A stretch of 32,849 nucleotides of DNA from assembly GCA_021774965.1 (NCBI GenBank), contig JAJFIL010000243.1, positions 1-32,849 on the forward strand. Direction: 5' to 3'. The position numbers and the translations under genes were made by a program. Below the pieces are notes generated by a model. It was not told the DNA's origin and did not search any database. It was given only the letters and a program-made list of their open reading frames with translations. The number at the start of each line of letters is the position of its first letter. Position 1 is the stretch's first letter. The stretch is from Alphaproteobacteria bacterium. Its GTDB lineage: Bacteria > Pseudomonadota > Alphaproteobacteria > JAJFIK01. Shown here piece after piece: positions 16,354-24,677 of the stretch.

Positions 16354-17625
16354 ATGGAAATCATTCAAGAACACGGCACGGTGTTCATAATCATCGCCGT
16401 TATCTTTGGCCTCTATATGACCTGGGGTATTGGCGCAAACGATGTTGCCAATGTCATGGGCACATCAGTTGGCTCAGGTGCAATTACGGTTACAACAGCG
16501 ATTGTAATTGCCGCGATATTTGAATTCCTCGGCGCGGTCGTCGCTGGTGGTAATGTTACACAAACCATCCGTAAGGGAATTATCGATCCGACTCCCATTG
16601 CCTCAACACCTGAGATTTTGGTTTTAGGTATGCTCGCCGCCCTATTGGCTGCGGCTGTCTGGTTGATGATCGCTTCCATGCGGGGTTGGCCGGTCTCAAC
16701 GACCCACGCAATTGTTGGCGCTGTTGTCGGGTTTGCCATTGCAGCCATCGGCCTTGAAGCGGTCAACTGGGGCAAGATCAGTCAGATCGTAGCCAGCTGG
16801 ATCGTCTCCCCCGTTCTGGGCGGTATGGTCTCCTTTGCCTTGATGATGAGCATTCGGCATTTGATCCTTAACACACCCAATCCGTTTGCAGCGGCCAAGC
16901 GGTGGGGGCCGGTTTATGTGTTCCTGGTCGGATTTGTCATATCTCTGGTCACCTTGTTCAAGGGCCTCAAGCATTTGAACATGGAACTGTCCGTCGGGAT
17001 GAGTTTCCTGGTTGCGGCCCTTATGGGTGTGGCCGTGGGTCTGGTTGGCTGGGCTCTCATTCGAAGGGTCAAGGTGGATGAAGAAGCCGACAAAGAGTTC
17101 CACTACGCCAGCGTAGAGAAAGTCTTTGTTCCTATGATGCTGTTTACGGCCTGCGGTATGGCTTTTGCCCATGGGTCAAATGATGTGGCCAATGGCGTGG
17201 GCCCGATGGCAGCGGTGGTTGGTTTGGTGAACTCCGGTGGGCATGAAGTTGCCCAAAGCTCAGCTCTACCGATCTGGATTTTGCTGGTTGGCGGCTTTGG
17301 CATCGTGGTTGGCCTTGCGACATACGGCTACAAGGTTATGCGCACTATCGGCTCCAAGATTACCGAACTGACACCAACTCGTGGGTTTTGTGCCACCATG
17401 GCTGCAGCGATTACTGTTGTTCTGGCATCGCGCACGGGCATGCCGGTCTCAACAACACATATCGCTGTGGGCGGGGTGATCGGCGTTGGCATGGCACGGG
17501 GCATTGGTGCGCTCGACCTGCGCGTAATTGGCGGGATCATCATGTCGTGGGTTACGACCCTTCCGATTGCCGGAGGACTGTCTGCTCTGTTCTATTTCAT
17601 TCTCAGGACCATCTTCATTGGTTAG
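16354..17625 (+). CDS. pit: Inorganic phosphate transporter, PiT family
   Basis: A 423-residue inner-membrane permease that imports phosphate (as metal-phosphate with protons, or with sodium, in known members). The internal duplication typical of the family is clear: GANDVANVMGTSVGSGA near the N-terminus matches AHGSNDVANGVGP in the second half, and GWPVSTTHAIVGAVVGF matches GMPVSTTHIAVGGVIGVG. About 10-11 hydrophobic segments are seen, with a cytoplasmic loop near residue 230. ATG 16354 is chosen over an upstream in-frame TTG because GGGGGAG (16341-16347) lies in the right place and the protein then starts like its relatives. Its 3' end overlaps the convergent phosphatase-fusion gene by 11 nt. 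Confidence 0.95.
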   Translation: MEIIQEHGTVFIIIAVIFGLYMTWGIGANDVANVMGTSVGSGAITVTTAIVIAAIFEFLGAVVAGGNVTQTIRKGIIDPTPIASTPEILVLGMLAALLAAAVWLMIASMRGWPVSTTHAIVGAVVGFAIAAIGLEAVNWGKISQIVASWIVSPVLGGMVSFALMMSIRHLILNTPNPFAAAKRWGPVYVFLVGFVISLVTLFKGLKHLNMELSVGMSFLVAALMGVAVGLVGWALIRRVKVDEEADKEFHYASVEKVFVPMMLFTACGMAFAHGSNDVANGVGPMAAVVGLVNSGGHEVAQSSALPIWILLVGGFGIVVGLATYGYKVMRTIGSKITELTPTRGFCATMAAAITVVLASRTGMPVSTTHIAVGGVIGVGMARGIGALDLRVIGGIIMSWVTTLPIAGGLSALFYFILRTIFIG

Positions 17626-19690
17626 GGCTTGATGGATGCACCTCGCGCGAAGTGTTGAGATAGGCCAACGCGGGCTCGGGAACAAATTCCAGAGGTATCG
17701 CTTGTCCATTGCGTAGGACCATGGCGCCCAGCCGGTGGGTGTAGGCTGAATACACAATATGGTGGGCTTTGATGCCGCCAACGTTCAGCCAAACCGTGTC
17801 CGTGACTGAAAGCGGCGTATGCCCAACAATTACAGGCGTGCGTTTGTCTAATCCTAAAGTTTGGCGGAATCGTTTGACGCTTCCTTTGCCATAGCCCGCG
17901 GGGCGATTGTTCTGACGCAAGCGGTTCCACACAATTTCATATTGAATGCCGGGGTAGCGTTGAATGTTGACCAGCGTATTGCGATCAACGCGCGTGCGGA
18001 CGGGCGCGCCATGACATGCGGCAAACCCATTTCCCTGAACAATGAAAGCAAGGCTTTCAAATAGCTTTTCAACCTCATCGGCGTATTCATTGCCACGTCT
18101 TTTCTTGAGGTGATTGTGCAATAGAAGACCTTGAGGTGCACCGCCTTTGCCAAGGCTGTAAGAAAAACTTTCGTGGTTGCCGCGAATGTAGAAAACGTTT
18201 TCCGGGAATCGTCGCTTTAGCATGCAAAACAAATCCAGCGTTAAAACGGACGACTCCATATCTTCAACCTCGCCATCTTCTTCGCTGTGAACCATATCAC
18301 CCAGGAAAACCAGGCAGGCTTTGTTGGCCTCCATGGCCGCCAGTGTGCCGCCCTCTGTAAGCACGCGTAGAATATTATCAATTCGGGTGTGAGTGTCGCC
18401 CATAACGATAACGGTCATGTCATCTGGAAACTTGATGATGCCGCCAGGCGCACCTTCATCATTCGGCTCTCTATAGGCTTCTCTCGAAATAATTTCGTTG
18501 ACGTTACGAATGATGCCTAGCGCTTGTTCATCATCGAATTCTACAAGAGGTCGGCCGAGCACATGCGGAAGGCGCATGAGGTTTTCATGGCGTGCGACCC
18601 AAACCGCTCGTGGGGGCTCAATTGTTGAGACGCTCGTCAAATGGTGTGGCTCAATGGGTTGGATCGTTAACTTGCCCTTGCGATTGGAAATGCGGACGTG
18701 GCGTTCGGCAACTGTAGAATCATAGTTGAAGACACCTCTCTGCTTGGCTTTCCCCTGCCCGAACACCACAGATTTTCCGGGGGAGATGCGGAGGAACCTT
18801 GGAGTATCCTCAAAAAAAGATGCACCGGAATGAACGATCCACTCCCGGGGGCCGTTGCCTTCCTCCCCAGTGAAGGGACGATCAGGGTGAAACTCAAGTG
18901 TCGTTTCACCAAGCATCATTGCGAACGGCTGTCCACTCCAGGAAATCTGGCCCGCCCCAACAATGGGTGTTGCGGCAGGGGTGGGCGTTATCGGAACTCT
19001 GCCAGTTGCTTTGCCTTTAAGGCTATCAGCCAAATCAAGCAGAGATGTTCTTTCAGCTGGTTTGGGTGGAGGCGCTTTCCTGCATTCCATAATCCTCATG
19101 GGAGCGCCTTCGCGCTCTGTGCGCACATAGACGTTCATTCCAGAAAGCCAGAAGACCCAGGCGATGGTGCGGTAGAAATCGATTTCGCGGGAGACGCTTT
19201 CCAGCGTGATGCCCTTGTCATGGGGAAACAACCCGGTTTTCGCCCGCTTGAGCCGATCTCGATAAATCTCCTCCGCTGGCGGTAGAATGAATTCGAAGGC
19301 ATAGCGTGTGCGCCAGTCGACACTCAGAAGCCAGCTTTTCGCCGGTGGGATCTGGATCCGCTCGAAATCGGTTTCCAGTGTTTCACTGTTTTTCAGCCAC
19401 TCGTCATCAATGACCGTGAGGGCTTCACGATGCCCCTTGAACGGCAGGCCCAGATGAATTTCGCGTGGGCGAAAGGTCAGCGCCTGCATCCGCCACCAAT
19501 GAGGCATGGCAAGATCGACATAGGCCTCATAGGGCCAGCCATGCATTTTTGCGACCAGCGTACTTTTGCCTGCACCTGGTGGCCCCGTGATCAGGAACTG
19601 ACGAAACTTCGCACGCTTTGGGAAATGCACACCATTGATGGTTTGCAAATCTTCTATGGGGGCAAGGATCATGTCTTCGGCAGAAATCAT
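17615..19690 (-). CDS. P-loop / FHA-like / PPP-type metallophosphatase fusion
   Basis: A 691-residue multidomain protein. Residues ~28-205 are a P-loop domain with Walker A GPPGAGKST (36-44) and a Walker B candidate LTVIDDEW (91-98). A Pro-rich linker (206-245) follows. Residues ~250-355 are beta-rich and look FHA-like: SVVFGQGK, then FNYDSTVAERHVRISNRKGK, in the place of the usual S-x-x-H segment. Residues ~425-660 are a calcineurin/PPP-type phosphatase: GDTHTR (431-436), GDMVHS (464-469), GNHES (504-508), CHGAP (559-563) and GHTP (623-626). The metal ligands are present but the second motif has His where PPP enzymes have Asp. No membrane segment. Kinase-plus-phosphatase-plus-FHA parts recall polynucleotide kinase-phosphatases, but the order differs and homology of the P-loop domain is unproven. 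The start at 19690 is uncertain, since AGGGA abuts the ATG; ATG 19672 is possible. Substrate unknown. Confidence 0.78.
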   Translation of the reverse strand: MISAEDMILAPIEDLQTINGVHFPKRAKFRQFLITGPPGAGKSTLVAKMHGWPYEAYVDLAMPHWWRMQALTFRPREIHLGLPFKGHREALTVIDDEWLKNSETLETDFERIQIPPAKSWLLSVDWRTRYAFEFILPPAEEIYRDRLKRAKTGLFPHDKGITLESVSREIDFYRTIAWVFWLSGMNVYVRTEREGAPMRIMECRKAPPPKPAERTSLLDLADSLKGKATGRVPITPTPAATPIVGAGQISWSGQPFAMMLGETTLEFHPDRPFTGEEGNGPREWIVHSGASFFEDTPRFLRISPGKSVVFGQGKAKQRGVFNYDSTVAERHVRISNRKGKLTIQPIEPHHLTSVSTIEPPRAVWVARHENLMRLPHVLGRPLVEFDDEQALGIIRNVNEIISREAYREPNDEGAPGGIIKFPDDMTVIVMGDTHTRIDNILRVLTEGGTLAAMEANKACLVFLGDMVHSEEDGEVEDMESSVLTLDLFCMLKRRFPENVFYIRGNHESFSYSLGKGGAPQGLLLHNHLKKRRGNEYADEVEKLFESLAFIVQGNGFAACHGAPVRTRVDRNTLVNIQRYPGIQYEIVWNRLRQNNRPAGYGKGSVKRFRQTLGLDKRTPVIVGHTPLSVTDTVWLNVGGIKAHHIVYSAYTHRLGAMVLRNGQAIPLEFVPEPALAYLNTSREVHPSSPNQ

Positions 19691-19798
19691 TCCCTTGGCT
19701 TAGCGCGATTTGACGGCTTAGCGGAAGCCACAATGAAGCACTGTGCGCAATGCTTGCCGCGCACAGTGTGCCACAAGGACTATTCTGGATACTGCCTG

Positions 19799-20245
19799 CT
19801 AGAGAATGCGCGTGCGTTTGCGTTCGCGGCGGGCCTGGGCCGGTTGGAACGCCATGCGCTCATGGCCTTCGCAATAAGGTGACCCGGTGTTGGACGGACG
19901 GCCGCAAAAGCGGAAATCTGGTTGGGTCGGGTCCCCAATGGGCCATTTGCACATGCTGTCGGTCACGGTCATTACCGTAGCGTAATCGCCATTTTCCAGA
20001 ATGACCGGTTCTTCCACCACAATGGGTTTGGTCATGACTGGTTTGACCTGCGGCTTAGGCATGGTGATCCGCTTTGGCCGATCCGAGCGGGAAGGGGAGC
20101 CGCGACCTGAAAGGCCCAGACGGTGTACCTTGCCGATCACGGCATTGCGAGTGACCCCGCCCAGTTGCCGCGCGATCTGGCTTGCGCTCAGGCCCTCAGC
20201 CCATAATTTCTTAAGCTCATCGACCCGATCATCCGTCCAACTCAT
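19799..20245 (-). CDS. gcrA: GcrA cell-cycle regulator
   Basis: A 148-residue alphaproteobacterial regulator that binds sigma-70 RNA polymerase and activates promoters carrying GANTC sites methylated by CcrM. The N-terminus MSWTDDRVDELKKLWAEGLS and the helix-turn-helix SQIARQLGGVTRNAVIGKVHRLGL are diagnostic. The C-terminal part has the family's Cys/His-rich segment, CKWPIGDP, FCGRPS and YCEGH, followed by a basic tail. ATG 20245 is set by the conserved start and a strong ribosome site (GAGGGGTGAG); the frame stays open 35 codons further but without family sequence. It is divergent from the ABC-2 permease across about 330 nt rich in cell-cycle motifs. Confidence 0.97.
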   Translation of the reverse strand: MSWTDDRVDELKKLWAEGLSASQIARQLGGVTRNAVIGKVHRLGLSGRGSPSRSDRPKRITMPKPQVKPVMTKPIVVEEPVILENGDYATVMTVTDSMCKWPIGDPTQPDFRFCGRPSNTGSPYCEGHERMAFQPAQARRERKRTRIL

Positions 20246-20381
20246 GGTCTCACCCCTCTTGGTTTCTTGTTCTTCCGGATCTGGCGATTTGAGACTCCCA
20301 ACGCGGGAAATCTGACCTTCCCTTGCACGCCCGGGTATCTTGTGTCTCAAAGCTCTCCAGCCACTACATATTGTAGCAGGA

Positions 20382-20395
20382 GAATCAGGCGAATC
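20382..20395. promoter_or_regulatory. Two GANTC sites upstream of gcrA
   Basis: GAATC at 20382-20386 and again at 20391-20395, about 137-150 nt upstream of the gcrA start. GANTC is the CcrM methylation site, and GcrA acts at methylated copies in promoters. Whether these sit at the active promoter is inferred. Confidence 0.6.
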
Positions 20396-20405
20396 AAGAT
20401 GCTTG

Positions 20406-20420
20406 GTAAATATTTGTTAA
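20406..20420. promoter_or_regulatory. CtrA-like site GTAA-N7-TTAA
   Basis: GTAA (20406-20409), seven bases, then TTAA (20417-20420). This has one mismatch to the CtrA consensus TTAA-N7-TTAA. CtrA represses gcrA in Caulobacter, so the position is sensible, but short A/T-rich matches arise easily by chance. Confidence 0.4.
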
Positions 20421-20450
20421 GCACACTACATATGGTGACGGGACCATGGG

Positions 20451-20465
20451 TGATTCGTCGAATCA
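20451..20465. promoter_or_regulatory. Dyad of two GANTC sites (TGATTC-GTC-GAATCA)
   Basis: GATTC (20452-20456) and GAATC (20460-20464) face each other across three bases inside a 6-bp inverted repeat. With the pair at 20382-20395, this makes four GANTC sites in 83 nt, well above the chance rate of about one per 256. Confidence 0.6.
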
Positions 20466-20484
20466 TGTCCTGCACTTATGGGCG

Positions 20485-20513
20485 TTATCCACAGCAAAAA
20501 ACCCTGTGGACAA
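20485..20513. promoter_or_regulatory. DnaA box pair between gcrA and the ABC-2 permease
   Basis: TTATCCACA at 20485-20493 is a perfect DnaA box. TGTGGACAA at 20505-20513 is a one-mismatch box in the opposite direction. DnaA directly activates gcrA in Caulobacter. The pair is about 240 nt from the gcrA start but only 80 nt from the permease start, so either gene could be the target. Confidence 0.6.
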
Positions 20514-20572
20514 CATTGCGTTGAGGGGCAGACACCCCTTAGGGTGCACTGCATCATTAGAAGAGGATGGTT

Positions 20573-21409
20573 ATGTCAGTCGAAACTCCGGCCTGGGGCG
20601 AAAGACGCTTCGGGCGGTTCAATACGCTTGGCGTTTGGACGCTTTACAAGAAAGAAGTGCTGCGGTTCCTGAAAGTGGTGACCCAGACCATTGCTGCGCC
20701 CGTGATTCAGTCTTTGCTTTTCCTCTTTATTTTCTCGGTAGTGATAGCTGCAACACGTACTGTGGACTATGGGGTGCCCTTTGCAGCCTTTATGGCCCCG
20801 GGATTGATCATGATGCAGATCATCCAGAACTCCTTCGCCAATACAGCCTCATCGCTCTTGGTTTCGAAGGTTCAAGGTAATGTTGTCGATTTCCTGATGC
20901 CGCCACTCTCTGCAGGCGAACTGACCCTGGCCTTTGCCGCAGGGGGCGCGACGCGCGGTGTTGTCGTGGGAGCAGTGTCCTGGACAGCAATGGCAATCTA
21001 CTTGTCCTTCGTTGACCCTGAAAGCGCAGCACAGTTCAATTCAATTGACCATATTGGTTCAATTCTTTTCTTTGCCGTTGGTGCGTCTCTGATCCTTTCT
21101 TTCATTGGTATTATTGCAGGAATGTGGGCCGAGAAATTCGATCATATGGCAACAGTGACGAACTTCATCATTATGCCCGCCGCCCTCTTGTCCGGGACTT
21201 TCTATTCGGTTTCACAGATGCCAGAGCTGTTGCGTACGATCAGCCAATTCAATCCGGTTTTTTATATGATTGACGGTTTTCGTTATGGTTTTACAGGGCA
21301 TCATGACAGCAATCTGATGGTGGGCATTGGTGTGATCTTGGTCCTGAACGTGATCTTGGCAGTCTGGTGCCATGTACTCTTTCGACGAGGCTACCGACTA
21401 AAGGCGTGA
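20573..21409 (+). CDS. ABC-2 type transporter permease
   Basis: A 278-residue inner-membrane permease of the ABC-2 family with six hydrophobic segments. The N-terminal LGVWTLYKKEVLRFLKVVTQ is the usual amphipathic connecting helix. The signature region is seen in IIMPAALLSGTFYSVSQMPE followed by LRTISQFNPVFYMIDGFRYG. Related proteins move lipids, polysaccharides or drugs. Start ATG 20573 has AAGAGG (20561-20566) at proper spacing; the ATG two codons earlier is too close to it. No ATPase gene is adjacent on either side, which is unusual since these permeases normally pair with one next door. The ATPase must lie elsewhere. It shares its upstream region with gcrA. Confidence 0.88.
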   Translation: MSVETPAWGERRFGRFNTLGVWTLYKKEVLRFLKVVTQTIAAPVIQSLLFLFIFSVVIAATRTVDYGVPFAAFMAPGLIMMQIIQNSFANTASSLLVSKVQGNVVDFLMPPLSAGELTLAFAAGGATRGVVVGAVSWTAMAIYLSFVDPESAAQFNSIDHIGSILFFAVGASLILSFIGIIAGMWAEKFDHMATVTNFIIMPAALLSGTFYSVSQMPELLRTISQFNPVFYMIDGFRYGFTGHHDSNLMVGIGVILVLNVILAVWCHVLFRRGYRLKA

Positions 21410-21441
21410 TGCCCCATCGTCTTGGCTCCCTAAGCATAGGC

Positions 21442-21510
21442 CAATTGCTCTAGTAGAGATAAGGCAATTGAGATGCCGCCGGCTTTGGGGCCAGGCGGTA
21501 TTTTCAATTG
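21442..21510. promoter_or_regulatory. CAATTG inverted repeats upstream of argD
   Basis: CAATTGC (21442-21448) and GCAATTG (21464-21470) form a 7-bp inverted repeat, and a third CAATTG lies at 21505-21510, all within 100 nt before argD. This could be an operator for the argD-argF-hslO genes. The regulator is not known, and this does not look like a standard ARG box. Confidence 0.3.
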
Positions 21511-21538
21511 AGAATTAGAAACCTTAGGACTTGGAATA

Positions 21539-22723
21539 ATGGAACCCGTACTGCCGACATATGCCCGTCAACCTTTGTCATTTGATCGTGGAGAGGGCGT
21601 CTGGCTCATCACTGCGGATGATGAGCGATATCTTGATTTCGCGGGCGGCATTGCGGTGACGGTCGCGGGACACGGCAATCCCCATTTGATCAATGCTTTA
21701 AAAGATCAGGCGGATAAGCTGTGGCACACTTCCAACCTCTATCGGATTGAAGGCCAGGAACGTCTGGCCAAACGCCTAGTGGCGGCAAGCTTTGCCGACA
21801 CCGTGTTCTTTACGAACTCAGGCGGCGAGGCTGTTGAAGGTGCCTTAAAAATGGCGCGTCGGTATCACAATGCCAACGGAGCGCCTGAGCGCTATCGCGT
21901 TGTGACCTTTGAAGGGGGCTTTCACGGGCGAACCCTTGCGACCATTGCTGCGGCGGGGCAGGCAAAGCTGATCGATGGGTTTGGCCCCGTTGTCGAAGGC
22001 TTTGACCATGTACCCTTTGGCGATATGGATGCCTTGCGCAGCGCCATTGGACCGGAGACGGCAGCCATCATGTGTGAGCCCATCCAAGGCGAAGGCGGCA
22101 TCCGCGCGCTTGGGTCCGATAAGCTCCGTGAGCTGAGGGAAGTCGCCGATGAAGCTGGCATTCTTCTGATCTTGGACGAAGTACAAACCGGCATGGGGCG
22201 CACGGGCAAGCTTTTTGCTCATGAATGGGCAGGCATTGCGCCGGATATTCTGGCTTCCGCCAAAGGCATCGGTGGCGGCTTTCCGCTTGGCGCTGTTCTG
22301 GCAACCAAAAGGGTTGGTGCTGCCATGACACCCGGCAGTCATGGATCCACCTATGGCGGCAATCCGCTGGCCATGGCGGTGGGCAATGCGGTGCTGGACA
22401 TTGTTCTGGGAGAGGGTTTCCTTGACCACGTGAACAAGATTGCAAATCAGGCGCGGCAAGGCCTTGAGGGCCTGAAGGATAGTCATCCTGATATTATTGA
22501 GGATGTACGGGGGCAGGGGCTGATGATGGGTATCAAGCTCCGACGAGAGCCAGCCGAGATGATGAATGCTCTACGAGAGCAAAACATGCTGGCCGTGGGC
22601 GCAGGTGACAATGTGCTAAGGCTTTTGCCGCCCCTGGTGGTCAGCGAAGAAGAAATGTCCAAGGCACTATCCATGCTTGACCAAGCATGCAGTGCTCTTG
22701 AAAGCGAAGAGACAAAGAAATGA
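21539..22723 (+). CDS. argD: Acetylornithine aminotransferase
   Basis: A 394-residue PLP enzyme that makes N-acetylornithine in arginine synthesis; many members also act in lysine synthesis. Landmarks: [41 protein letters not shown] at the cofactor phosphate site, [23 protein letters not shown] with the cofactor Asp, and the PLP lysine in [13 protein letters not shown]. The second class III aminotransferase in this window (13404-14648) has the ornithine-specific features this one lacks, so the two are split between synthesis and breakdown. Its stop overlaps the argF start by 4 nt (ATGA), giving a coupled argD-argF pair. Confidence 0.93.
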   Translation: MEPVLPTYARQPLSFDRGEGVWLITADDERYLDFAGGIAVTVAGHGNPHLINALKDQADKLWHTSNLYRIEGQERLAKRLVAASFADTVFFTNSGGEAVEGALKMARRYHNANGAPERYRVVTFEGGFHGRTLATIAAAGQAKLIDGFGPVVEGFDHVPFGDMDALRSAIGPETAAIMCEPIQGEGGIRALGSDKLRELREVADEAGILLILDEVQTGMGRTGKLFAHEWAGIAPDILASAKGIGGGFPLGAVLATKRVGAAMTPGSHGSTYGGNPLAMAVGNAVLDIVLGEGFLDHVNKIANQARQGLEGLKDSHPDIIEDVRGQGLMMGIKLRREPAEMMNALREQNMLAVGAGDNVLRLLPPLVVSEEEMSKALSMLDQACSALESEETKK

Positions 22724-23667
22724 CGACACCAAAGCACTTTCTCGATCTGGCGGACATGGACCCGGGCGAGCTTCGGGCCATGATTGAAGTTGCCAAGAAA
22801 TGGAAGAACGCGCGGGCTGGCCTGGATAAGGGCGTGCCCGATGCGGACCCAATTCTTGAGGGCAAAATCCTTGCGCTTATTTTTGAGCAAGTTTCCACCC
22901 GAACCCGTGTCTCTTTTGATGTTGGGATGCGGCAGCTGGGCGGCACCACCATGTACCTTACAGGCTCAGAGCTTCAGTTGGGGCGTGGGGAGGCAGTATC
23001 AGATACAGGCAAAGTTCTTTCTCGCTTTGTCGATGCCATTACCATCCGTACACTGAGCCATGATTACCTGGAAGAGCTCGCGGAAAACTCCTCAATCCCT
23101 GTGATCAACAGCCTGACCAGGCGCTCTCATCCTTGTCAGCTCATGGCCGATGTCATGACCTATGAGGAGAAAAAGGGTGATATCAAGGGAGCGACTGTAA
23201 CCTGGCTTGGGGACGCCAACAACAACGTGGCAACGTCTTGGGTTCACATGGCCAAGAAGTTTGACTTCACCATGCGGCTTTCCTTTGCCAGCGGCTATGG
23301 CCCGGACAACGAAGTGCTTTCATGGGCCGCGGACAATAATGTGAAACTTGAGATTGTCTCTAATCCCCAGGAAGCCGTTGATGGTGCAGATACCGTGGTG
23401 ACCGATACGTGGGTGTCCTTGGGAGATGAGGAAGACGTCTTCGTGCGTCATCGTCGTCTTGCACCTTATCAGGTCACGGACAAGCTGATGGCTGCAGCAA
23501 AGCCGGACGCGATCTTCATGCATTGCTTACCCGCCCACCGGGGTGAAGAGATGACGGCCAGCGTCATTGATGGGCCTCAGTCTGTGGTGTGGGATGAAGC
23601 GGAAAATCGCCTTCATGCACAAAAGGCCGTGCTGGCCTGGTGCTTTGATAAACTCCCCGCAGCATAA
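22720..23667 (+). CDS. argF: Ornithine carbamoyltransferase
   Basis: A 315-residue cytoplasmic enzyme that joins carbamoyl phosphate and ornithine to give citrulline. The carbamoyl phosphate loop [17 protein letters not shown], the motif HPCQ in [14 protein letters not shown], and the ornithine-side [10 protein letters not shown] are all intact. [11 protein letters not shown] matches the OTCase (not aspartate carbamoyltransferase) loop, which normally has SMG. Length is typical. It overlaps argD by 4 nt and precedes hslO by 17 nt on the same strand. Confidence 0.96.
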   Translation: MTTPKHFLDLADMDPGELRAMIEVAKKWKNARAGLDKGVPDADPILEGKILALIFEQVSTRTRVSFDVGMRQLGGTTMYLTGSELQLGRGEAVSDTGKVLSRFVDAITIRTLSHDYLEELAENSSIPVINSLTRRSHPCQLMADVMTYEEKKGDIKGATVTWLGDANNNVATSWVHMAKKFDFTMRLSFASGYGPDNEVLSWAADNNVKLEIVSNPQEAVDGADTVVTDTWVSLGDEEDVFVRHRRLAPYQVTDKLMAAAKPDAIFMHCLPAHRGEEMTASVIDGPQSVVWDEAENRLHAQKAVLAWCFDKLPAA

Positions 23668-23684
23668 GGCACGACGACCAACAG

Positions 23685-24677
23685 ATGTCTGAGACACTCA
23701 GCCGAGACAACACAATGGACGATCTTGTTCTGCCCTTTCGGGTGGAGACCACAGGCGTGCGCGGGCGCATTGTGCGTCTGGGCCCTATGGTGGATGACAT
23801 TCTCACCCGCCATGACTATCCCGAACCGGTCAGTCGATTGTTAGGGGAGGCACTGGCGCTGACCGCGCTTCTGGGGGAGGCGCTCAAGTTTGAAGGTACA
23901 CTGACGATCCAGGCGCAGGGTAAAGGCCCTGTAGGGCTGCTGGTTACCAGTTTCACGACGCCGGGCGGTATGCGCGGGTTTGCGCAAGTGGATGACGAAA
24001 GCTATTCAGAGTTTGTTGAAGCCAAGCCCGATCCAAGTTCAGCGGAGCTTTTGGGTAAAGGGCATCTGGCACTGACCATTGAGCCGGAAGGGGATATGGA
24101 TCGCTATCAGGGTATTGTTGCTCTTAAAGGGGAAAGCCTTAGCGAAGCGGCTCACGAATATTTTCGCCAATCAGAACAAATCGCCACTTCGGTCAAACTG
24201 GCTGTGGGCAGGGTAGCCACTGCCGAAGCCGGATCTCAATGGCGCGCGGGAGGGCTGATGATCCAGCATCTCGCGGCAGAAGGCGGCATTCGTGATGAGG
24301 CCGAGCGCGAAGCGCAGATTGCTGCGGGGGAGGATATTGAGCTTCTTACCCCCGGCGGTGAAGACGTTGAAGAGGCGTGGAACCGCGCGGTCACGTTGAT
24401 GGAAACCGCAGAAGATCATGAAATGCTTGATCCGCTTCTTTCGCCAGAAAACTTGCTCTATCGCTTGTTTCACGAAGACGGTGTGCGGGTCTATGAGCCG
24501 CGAGGCGTGGAGCGGGTTTGCAAGTGTTCCTCAGAACGATCACACGGTCTCTTGAAGAGTTTTGCCGACCAGGACATCGGCTCCATGGTCGAGGACGGCA
24601 AACTGCGCGTGACTTGCGAGTTTTGTAGCGAGACCTACCTCTTTGATCCTGAGACGCTGGAGCCCGTTTCCAGCTAG
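23685..24677 (+). CDS. hslO: Hsp33 redox-regulated chaperone
   Basis: A 330-residue cytoplasmic chaperone switched on by oxidation. The N-terminal domain has the family stretches VRLGPMVDDILTRHDYPEPV and ALKFEGTLTIQAQGKGPVG. The C-terminal zinc switch has its four cysteines in CKCSSERS and CEFCSETY; oxidation releases zinc and unfolds this part. It follows argF closely, an arrangement common in alphaproteobacteria. Start ATG 23685 lacks a clear ribosome site; ATG 23715 would still keep the fold. Its 3' end overlaps the convergent argE by 4 nt. Confidence 0.95.
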   Translation: MSETLSRDNTMDDLVLPFRVETTGVRGRIVRLGPMVDDILTRHDYPEPVSRLLGEALALTALLGEALKFEGTLTIQAQGKGPVGLLVTSFTTPGGMRGFAQVDDESYSEFVEAKPDPSSAELLGKGHLALTIEPEGDMDRYQGIVALKGESLSEAAHEYFRQSEQIATSVKLAVGRVATAEAGSQWRAGGLMIQHLAAEGGIRDEAEREAQIAAGEDIELLTPGGEDVEEAWNRAVTLMETAEDHEMLDPLLSPENLLYRLFHEDGVRVYEPRGVERVCKCSSERSHGLLKSFADQDIGSMVEDGKLRVTCEFCSETYLFDPETLEPVSS

